64,000 nucleotides of DNA from assembly GCF_014905175.1 (NCBI RefSeq), contig NC_057790.1, forward strand, positions 21,540,469-21,604,468, read 5' to 3'. Both the position numbers and the translations under genes were made by a program. A model generated the notes under the pieces. It had not been told where the DNA came from. It ran no database searches and saw nothing but the letters and a program-made list of their open reading frames with translations. The DNA comes from Aphidius gifuensis (taxonomy: Eukaryota > Arthropoda > Insecta > Hymenoptera > Braconidae). Shown one piece after another: positions 56,801 to 64,000 of this stretch (within the stretch, counting starts at the first letter, position 1; every line of letters starts with the position of its first letter).

Positions 56801-59388
56801 TGACAACATGGACTTTTTTTTTATCAACTTATTTCTTGGCTTATGTGCCATCATCGTTGACCTAGTATACAACACGCAACAAAAAAAAATAAAAAATAAA
56901 ATATCATTTTAAAATAATATATAAAAAAAACCTCATTGCAAAAATTTTTTTTTTATGAATATTTTAAAAATTTGATAATAATATATAAATTATTTTGATA
57001 AAAAATAGCGTGTTCAAATTTATGAAATAATATATTGTTGGCATGTGTAAAAAACCAAAGGACATTAACCTTTTTTTTTATATTTTTATTTTTTTTCGCT
57101 CCCTCAAGCGTGTTCACTAGAGTTCACTTAGTCTTTACATCGAGGGACAAAACGTCAGAGGTGGAGCAGTTGATGAGGGGTGTTGCTATAGAGAGTCATG
57201 AATCGTCCACTTGATTCACACTCTTTTTTTTTTTTTTTTCTTGTTTTAATACACATCATCATCATCATCATCATCATCATCGTCGTCATTATCATCGTCT
57301 TTTCCCAGGATGTTGAGAGTGTTAAATTACAAAAATAAAAAAAAAAAAATTTCAAATCAATCATCTGTGTCTAATGCATATGTATAATTTATTTGAGTAT
57401 TTGATTGTTGATTTTTCAAGAGGATAGCATTATTTTACTCTTAGCATTTTTATTTTTTGTCGTAGGGATTTTAAAAAGCGTGCACGTTTGTTGAAAAAAT
57501 ATATAGAACTTAAAATGACTAAACAGTTAGTCATCTCAGTGTATTTCTTGGATTTGATCCAACCAATTCAACATACAGTTTGTTAAATAAAAATGTATAT
57601 ATATATATGTGAATAAATAAATAAATAAACTCTCATTTATATTTATTTGAATAATTCTAAAAATAAAATGGTTTGTCTTTTTTATAAAAATTTAAAAATA
57701 GTTAGCAACATTGTAAGACTGACAAATTTCCCATTAAATTCTTTAGCTACACGAAATTTATTTTACGAAAAAAAAATTCCTGCACGGAAGTCACTTTGAG
57801 GTCAAATACTTGAACTCTGACAAATCCGATTGCATCGCTTTCTCTGTATTATATGATTTAGATTTTTTTTTACTATATACTCGTTTCGTAAATATATATA
57901 ATATATATATATTTTTTGTTTTTTCAATTTAAAAATTAGCTTAATTATCAATTTAACTGTTTAAAAGTTTTATAAATTATATTTATAAAATATAATAATT
58001 TATAATAATTAAAAAAGCTTCAATTTTTTAAATTTTTATTATCATGTTAATATTATTGTGTACTTTACGTGTTTACTAAAATTTTGAACAAAAAGAAAGA
58101 AAAAATAGAAACTATTTGACTTAAAAAATTGAAGATTACACTCTTATGAATTAAATTAAATTAAGGAAAAATTCTACTGGGTTTTTTTATATAAAGGGTA
58201 TCAAAAACTGATGATGACAGCTTTAAAAAAAAACAAATATTCACATGTCATTATAAATGAACTAATATCTAAACTAAAATTCTCTAAAAAATTATACGAG
58301 AATCTTCAAATTATTACTAGTAACTTCATCATAATTATCTTTTAAAATATAAATCCGAGAAAAAATTTAATTCTACTGTACCACACAATGGTAAAATATG
58401 TGCGAAATAATGAATATAGTTTTGAAGACGAGCATTGCAAATAGAAAAAATGTATGTCGTCATGATTCGTTTCTATAGAAATTTTTAAAAACGAAATTTT
58501 GTACATACCTATAACTAACAGTCTTAAATTTTGTTTATAAAAACTTGATTCAACTTTAAAAATTTTAAATAATCTCTTTAAAAAAAGAGACACTAATTTA
58601 CAAAATAAAACTGTTTCTATTTTTTTTTTTTCAAATCAACAATAAACAAGATATAAATTAAAACAAAAAATGATGACTAAAAATATTTGTACTCTGCATC
58701 AAGACTTTCACAATAAATTATAATGAAATACAATTTATGTTTTTTTCTACAAGTCGTAATTATTATTTAATAATATATTATAAATAAAATAAAATAACTC
58801 ACGTGCTTCCATAGAGGTATTTTGTGTTGATGGTGTTGATAATATTGTTGCATTTATAATATTATTATTATAACAACAATATTCATTATTATAATAATTA
58901 GTTTTTTTTTTTTTTTTATTTTTACTTTTCGTTTGTTTATCACTATCATCAGTTGTATTATCAATGAGAGTAAAATTTTTTTTTTGTATATAAGTCGGGC
59001 CCAACGGGCGTGTCTTTGCGCGACCATCGGTGCCCGGCTGTTTTTTATTAATTCGCGATAATGACATCGGCACGGTAACTGTCATCAATACAACACCACT
59101 ACTATCACAATTATCACTTTTATTACACACAACAACTACTTTATTATTACTATTATTATTGTTATTATTAATTAGTTCACTTGTTGGAGGAGAAGAAGAA
59201 GAAGAAGAAAAAGTTAAATTCAGATAAGTTGATGATAATTCTGTTGTTGCTGTTGTTGTTGGTGTTGGGGTTGATGATGATTTAATTGTCGATGCAGTTG
59301 TATTGTGACAATAAAATGTCAATAAAATAACAACAAAAAAAAATTGTGCCAGTTCCACACCTTGACCCGTGATGATAATTTTGATAAA
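44839..59388 (-). CDS. Unrecognised single-pass membrane protein in five or more exons over about 15 kb
   Basis: Exons in coding order: 58803-59388, 53514-53845, 47847-47972, 45277-45528, 44839-45192 (586, 332, 126, 252, 354 nt; phases 1/2, 0, 0, 0). All junctions are GT-AG and in frame, giving about 549 aa. Exon 1 starts with a hydrophobic leader (GVELAQFFFVVILLTFYC), then a Ser/Thr-rich ectodomain with several N-glycosylation sites. Exon 2 gives a transmembrane helix (YIVVVLLLGALIGIIAG) and a His-rich juxtamembrane tract. Exons 3-5 form the cytoplasmic tail (LRRRCMQTLGVSIKQLRKKL, IEINYPPIIEHPGGEDYFGQ, YEEILRTCVSAPPNKT). No ATG opens exon 1. ATG 59571, leading through an Asp run to a donor at about 59430, could be exon 1a, but the intron would be only about 47 nt. 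Family and function are unknown; the tail looks conserved. Confidence 0.6.
45529..47846 (-). other. Intron 4 of the membrane-protein gene (2.3 kb)
   Basis: Mostly A/T. One island of balanced composition lies at 46845-46985 (GAGCTGAATGCTTTCC, GGTGTCGGGAGTCTAGACAGC, TGACGTCCTCG). TGACGTCC there resembles a CRE half. Another is at 47430-47530. No exon is recognised in them. Confidence 0.45.
47605..47812 (+). repeat. Imperfect minisatellite of about 50-65 bp, four units
   Basis: Four units begin with AGTAGTA and contain a GTATT...CAGACA/AAGACA core (TCCGTATTGTGTAAGACAAT, GTCGTATTTCATCAGACATT, TCGGGTTGTATCAGACATTA, TCTGTATTGCAGCAGACAAT), separated by A runs. Confidence 0.75.
48880..49385. promoter_or_regulatory. 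GC-rich, CpG-rich island in a large intron
   Basis: About 500 bp with many CpGs (TATGCCGCGCGCACAACGAC, GTACGGGGCAACCCGATGCG, GGCCTCGAGCAACCCCCGCC) in a region otherwise close to pure A/T. It could be an alternative promoter or an enhancer. Open frames exist on both strands but have no recognisable product. Confidence 0.4.
49510..49608 (+). repeat. Tandem repeat of about 22-25 bp (TTTTTTTAAGATATGCTTTAA)
   Basis: Four units: two with AAGATATGCTTTAATTTTTTT, then AAGATATAGTCTTAATTTTTT, then AGGATATATAGTCTTAATTT. The later units carry a palindromic AAGA-TATA-GTCTT core. Confidence 0.8.
50322..50384. promoter_or_regulatory. Short GC-rich intronic island
   Basis: GTCAGCACGCGCGGCTGACC, CCTCGGCCAAGGTCGACTC and CGTCGAACGACACCACGCG form a 60-bp block with nested palindromes (GTCAGC...GCTGAC, GGCCAAGGTC). 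A compact protein-binding site cluster is plausible. Confidence 0.35.
51110..51250 (+). repeat. Purine-rich trinucleotide repeats (GAA)n and (GAT)n
   Basis: GAGGAAGAAGAAGAAGAAGA is followed by ACAATGATGATGATGATGAT and GGTGAAGAAGAAGTGG. This is simple-sequence DNA giving low-complexity frames on both strands, not a gene. Confidence 0.9.
53098..53225. promoter_or_regulatory. CpG-rich intronic island near the TM exon
   Basis: GTCGAGGTTGAGTCTCGTTG, TTTCGGGTCGCGGCCTCGCT and GGGACTGGGTCGAGGTTGCA. The 10-mer GTCGAGGTTG occurs twice, about 54 bp apart. No coding potential was recognised. Confidence 0.4.
53565..53710 (-). repeat. CAT/CAC-rich tract coding for a His-rich segment
   Basis: An imperfect trinucleotide tract inside the transmembrane exon. 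On the minus strand it encodes alternating His, Tyr and Gln (HHHYHHHHYYY type) just inside the membrane. Length variation between individuals is likely. Confidence 0.8.
54600..54612 (+). promoter_or_regulatory. Possible TEAD/Scalloped (M-CAT) site
   Basis: GCATTCCATGCC includes CATTCCA, the M-CAT core, within a GC-richer intronic patch. It is a single short motif and could be chance. Confidence 0.25.
56794..56807 (+). promoter_or_regulatory. Possible RFX X-box
   Basis: GTTTCCATGACAAC fits the X-box palindrome (GTTNCC, two-base spacer, GGNAAC) with one mismatch in the right half-site. It lies in a balanced patch within an intron. RFX factors drive ciliary genes in sensory neurons. Confidence 0.4.
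57257..57300 (+). repeat. (ATC)n trinucleotide repeat
   Basis: About ten ATC units followed by CGTCGTCATTATC. A similar (ATC/GTC)n tract is at 59458-59492. Confidence 0.9.
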
Positions 59389-62300
59389 CTTCAAAAATAT
59401 TATTCACAATTATTTGTTATTTGATTTAAATTTACGATGATGAATATGTTATTGTAATCATCATCGTCATCGTCATCATCATCATCATCTTTATTTTTTG
59501 CTGAACAATTACTTGATTCAAAAACACTTGTTAATTTTTTTATTTTATAACGAAATTTCGCCATGATTTTTAGTCATTTCAATTTGAAATATATATTTTT
59601 TTTTTTTTTAGTATTTGTTTATTTTGTTGTTTATCTTTCAATTTAGTAGATATATTTTTCATCAGGTACCTGAAACATAAACAAACATTTATTATATATT
59701 GTTAAATTTTATTTTGATTTATTTATTTTTTTTTTTCGTCAACGTAACGTAAAAAGCGGCCTCGTTTGAAACTTTGTTTACTACATTAGAGACACGAGGG
59801 TCGTATATAAATATAAACCAAGCACAGGGAAACTGCGAAAAGCCTATTTTTACAAATACTCATCTGATAAATTATAAAAATACAAAGAATAAAACACAAG
59901 TGTTGGTAACATGTTTTCGTCTGAATTCAAATGCATTGTCTCTGTTAATTTTTTTCATTTATTTATCACTAAAATATTATCCATTTATTTCAATTTTATA
60001 TTATTATTATTTTATACTATTGGTGTAATAAAAATAAATAACTGTAAATATATTTTTAAGCAAAAATATTACTCACATAATAAAATAATTTTCATAGATA
60101 TTTAAAATAAACACAAAATATATTATTTAATGTTTATAATAATTTTTTTTTTGTTAATAAATTATCAATTGTTAATAATGCTTTGAAAAAAAAATTATTT
60201 ATAATAATTTTATACATTTTTAAATATTCTATGAAGACCTGCTAATATTCTATTTTCGAATTAAATCAGGGAACATTTTGCTTCTTGGCTCTTCATGTAT
60301 ATTGCAATGAAGCACCACTGTTTCTCATTCTGCACACACATGTGCATAAATAATGCATATATATATAAAAAAAAATATTTTAGAATTTAAAAAAAAATTG
60401 CTTACATTAATTGATATATATAAAATTGGAAAATTAATGTCGCGTTGGTGAAAAATAGTATTAAGTAGAAAAAAACAATTATAGTCAGACATGATGAAAA
60501 GACACCCTCTAAGATAAAATATCAAAAAAATAAATGAAAAAATACCGGTAGACGCTGAGGGTAAATATTATACAGTTAAAAAAATAAATAACAACAAATA
60601 AATAAATAAATAATTCATATATTATTTAAATAATAAATAATACTCACAATTTCGAAATTTCACCATGAAAAAAAAATTTTTTTTCGAAATTACTTAATTT
60701 ATTAATTGATAATTAAACTTTCAAGACGAAAGACATGATAATCTTTCTCTTCATTTACTGATGTACTTAATAAGCAAAATAAAAAATTAAATTAAGAAAA
60801 AATGAAGCCAGCTTGTATGAAGATAAAGATGGAGCCACGCGCAATTCTACGTTTAACCCGATACTCGTTTTATTTTTTTTTTTTTTATATAAAAAAATTT
60901 GTTATTTATAACAAAAAAAAAAAATTTATAAATAATATTATACAAAATACACTCACGCACAAATGCACTATATAAATATAAAATTATTATTTACATAATT
61001 ATTGCTACAGTGTATTATAAAAAAAAAAAAAAAGTTCAAATTATTTAATAATAATTTTCATAATTATGACGTAAAAAAAAAAGAATCACTCCAATAATTA
61101 TTTAAAAAATTTATCTACAAATTTTAATGCCTAATAGAAGAACAATAAAAAAAATAAAAATATTTTTTACTTTGCATTCTTTAGGCTTTATTATTAACAT
61201 TTTTATTATTGTTTTTTTATTTATTATTATTATTATTATTATTGTACTCGTGTAAACTCCGATATTTGTTTTAGCGGATTTTGAGAATTTAATTCACTTG
61301 TTTAATTTAATACTTGAATAAAAAACTGTCACGTATTGTTTAGAAGAAAATAATAATGTTAGATAATTATTAGGTTTTTGTTATATTATTTGTGTGTATA
61401 TTTATTGTTTTTTTTGTAATGTTATATTGACCAAACGACTAAATACGACTACATATTGTTTAAGACTGCGTTCAGCGCCACAAACGGTCATAAGAGTATA
61501 ACTTAAAAAACGACGCCTTCATTACTCCAAAAACATTTATATACGTTTTTGCGCAACTTGCAATACAAATATACCTATATAATATTGTGTATGTATATAT
61601 TCATTACAAATTATTTATCAAAGTTATTTTAGCAATTTTACTTCAATTATTGCTTCATTTTTTAGTCGTATTTTTTTTACTTTGTTTATGCATTTGTTCA
61701 ATGAATTTTTTACGTTTAAATTTTAGAAAAAAATTTATACGTGTTTTATTTTATAGATATATTTTCTTTTACGCTATACTTTTGTAATCATTTTTTTTTT
61801 TTATTGCAATTCATCGATATACTGCTGGCATATATTATCAGCAATTCGTCTGATGACTTTTTTAAACTTTTTTTCTTATTTTAACTCTATTCTCATGTGA
61901 ATAAAAAAATTCTAATCGATAAATTGATATTTTTAGTAGACAATAATAATTAAAATAAAAATTCATTTATAGTTTTCTTAATGAATAATTTGTAATGACT
62001 TGCAGACAAATTTCATGAATGAAAAATTTAAAAAAAAAAAAAAAAAAACATTTTTCTTCATTTCATTTATAAAAATGAAAATCAATTTTCACGAGTTTTA
62101 TATACTTTTTTCTATAAAAATATACTCTAATGATTTTTGTAAAAATATATTTTTTAATGATTATTTAATAACTTGAATAACTAAATTTTATAAACATTTT
62201 TTTATTTGAAAATAAAAAAAGCCAAATTGAAGAAAATAAAAACATAAATAAAAATGTAATAATGAAAATTAAAACAAAAGTAATCATATTAATTTGTTGT

Positions 62301-64000
62301 ATGAAAAAAAAAAAAATCATCAGACAACAAAAAATGTAACAAGATATGAAATAAAATATTATTTATATTTTTCAAAGCTCAAAGACATACAATATTACAA
62401 AAACAATTATCATCGGTATATAAAATAAAACCCATTAAACGTAGACTAAACAAATTTTTGTTTTATTATAATTTTACATAAATATAGTATCTAAATAAAT
62501 TAAAAAATAACAATTAAAAATACAAAAAGAAAAAAAAAAATAGAATAAAAGCTTGAACAATAACTTGATGATAAAAATTTAATCAACAATTGTCTGGTTT
62601 TATCGGTCCGTGTTATTTAGCTAAAGAAAATATATTTTATTTATTTATATTAAAAATATATTACATTTATAAATGTGTAAGTATGTGTATGTTATCGTCC
62701 GGTGATTAAACTCGATGCAGGGGATAATATAATGACGCGCGGATTTCGATACCGCGAGGTGGTGTTCGTCTAATCCGCGTCCGCCTGTCTGGCTCGCTTC
62801 AGAGCAGGTCGTTGAACCTCCCCCTTCACCTCGACAATCCCACCAGGCAACTTTTTTTTTTTTTTGCCATCTCTTTCTCCAACCCCCACATGTCCAATGC
62901 CTTAATTTTTTTTTTTCAAAAATAAACAAATTTTAATAAAAAAAAACCGCTTTATTTAACCAAAATTGGTAATTATGTATTTTCATATTTTTAAAATTTT
63001 TTTTACTACCCTTTTAACTCTTTTTTGTTTTTTTTTTTTTGAATATACATAAAAACAGTAAAGTCGACAAGTGAATTTATTGTTCTTGGCTTGAGTTAAC
63101 TTGGTTTTTTTTTTTTTTTATTTTGGTTTGTATCAGGAGAAGGAGCAAAACAGTGTCTCAGGTGATGGTTTTGGTGGGTTGAGATTGTGGAGGGAGATGG
63201 TAAAGTCTAGACAGGGAGAGACCAACCCCCGGCTGCATAACACGACTCGTGTAACCTTTTCGTTGCTCTTCGTTTTGCACAATATATATACTATACTATA
63301 TACCAATAGAATTGCAAGCAAAGTATGTATCCCTTACTTTACCAACCATCGACATCTTCACATTTTTATTTATTTTTTCATATATACATTTGCCTTTTTT
63401 TTTCGAACCTTCAACAATCATGAACAATAAAAATTTAATAACAAGACAAAAACAATTAAATAATTAGTGCTAGGATATTTTAAAAATAAAGGCTTAATTT
63501 ATGAAACGTTAACAATTTTTCTCAAAGAAAAATTGGAAAAATTGATTTAACGATAATAAATAAAAATTTATTTTTTTTTTATCAAGATAAATTATGCAAT
63601 ATACAAAAAAAAAAATGTATTATTATGAAAAACAAGAAGCTAAATATTTTGACTTTAAAATTAAGTAAAAAATTTTATGATATTTTAATAAAAAAAAATT
63701 TAAAAATAATATTTTACTTTTAATTAACAAGGACAAACAAATTGCCACATAATTTGTCTGGGACAATTTTTTTTTCTTTAATATATTATACATATTTTTA
63801 TTGTTTCAATGCAATTTAAAAAAAAAACCACCCCATTAATATAAGTATATATTTTTATTCTAAATAAAAATGGTAAAAATAAAAATTAACATAAAGGTAT
63901 ATAGATTATTCCATTTGTTTTTTGTTTTGTCTAACCCCGTGAAAAATTTTACGGTAATTCATCATCATCAGACCGAAACAATACACGCATTTAAATTATA
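59389..64000. other. Right-hand region upstream of the membrane-protein gene
   Basis: No supported coding exon, apart from the possible exon 1a with ATG at 59571. The DNA is AT-rich with long A and T runs. GC-richer islands lie at 61460-61530, 62690-62850 and 63135-63260. They may be promoter elements, non-coding first exons or part of a neighbouring gene outside the window. Confidence 0.45.
62690..62850. promoter_or_regulatory. GC-rich island in the right-hand non-coding region
   Basis: TATCGTCCGGTGATTAAACT, ATGACGCGCGGATTTCGATA, CTAATCCGCGTCCGCCTGTC and CAGGTCGTTGAACCTCCCCC. TAATCCGC/GGATTT and GGTGATTAA are homeodomain-like cores. It may be a promoter or an enhancer. Confidence 0.35.

Larger units (their letters stand above)
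53846..58802 (-). other. Intron 2 of the membrane-protein gene (5 kb)
   Basis: Mostly A/T runs. Balanced patches lie at 54590-54680 (CGAGCGGTCGCATTCCATGC), 55660-55760, 55850-55885, 56370-56470, 56650-56810 and 57100-57200. No splice-competent exon was identified in them. Confidence 0.45.

Noticed and set aside
894..61535. Recurrent TTACTCC/GGAGTAA motif (about nine places, e.g. 896, 1753, 4869, 29743, 30276)
   Set aside because: Roughly twice the rough chance expectation for this composition. No shared flanks, so no repeat family can be claimed.
62645..63430. 94- and 109-codon frames
   Set aside because: They cover GC islands and poly-T runs. The predicted products have Lys or Phe homopolymers and no recognisable domain.

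Overview
The window reads as nuclear DNA of an insect, most likely a hymenopteran and perhaps a parasitoid wasp. It is very AT-rich, its genes have short GT-AG introns, and it combines conserved metazoan housekeeping genes with a cluster of chemoreceptor genes. The order-level placement is an inference from gene content and base composition. No organism-specific marker was available.

Layout, left to right. 1-722 (-): 5' part of the mRNA decapping enzyme Dcp2. 1260-4407 (+): p38 MAP kinase with a pair of equal-length alternative exons. 5070-5193 (+): intron-containing tRNA-Leu(CAA). 5627-10658 (+): three gustatory-receptor (Gr) genes, two of them a recent tandem duplication. 10972-12611 (+): a fourth Gr that looks frameshifted. 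13749-16790 (+): a long intronless secreted leucine-rich-repeat protein with its own TATA+Inr promoter. 17217-19020 (+): a fifth Gr. 20020-20501 (+): HSBP1 with an AT-AC U12-type intron. 20899-22351 (-): a CIBAR/FAM92 BAR protein with a GT-AG U12-type intron. 22621-23989 (-): a SERGEF-like RCC1 protein. 24286-26386 (+): CDC23/APC8. 27057-28737 (-): YTHDC1. 30673-32673 (-): an F-box/LRR protein with duplicated exons. 33250-35483 (+): ornithine decarboxylase antizyme with its +1 frameshift site and a strong 3' stem-loop. 37045-40717 (-): a large C2H2 zinc-finger protein carrying what looks like a dead Merlin/ISXO2-type transposase domain. 44839-59388 or beyond (-): an unrecognised single-pass membrane protein spread over about 15 kb.

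The left 41 kb is gene-dense, with introns usually below 100 bp and several divergent pairs sharing short promoters (Dcp2/p38, SERGEF/CDC23). The right 23 kb is gene-poor. It holds large introns, simple repeats and short islands of much higher GC that may be regulatory.

The housekeeping genes cover mRNA decay, stress signalling, heat-shock regulation, cilia or membrane shaping, the anaphase-promoting complex, m6A reading and polyamine control. They form no common pathway. The Gr cluster with its embedded LRR gene is the fast-evolving accessory part: it shows duplication, a truncated gene remnant, a frameshifting deletion and weak splice sites.
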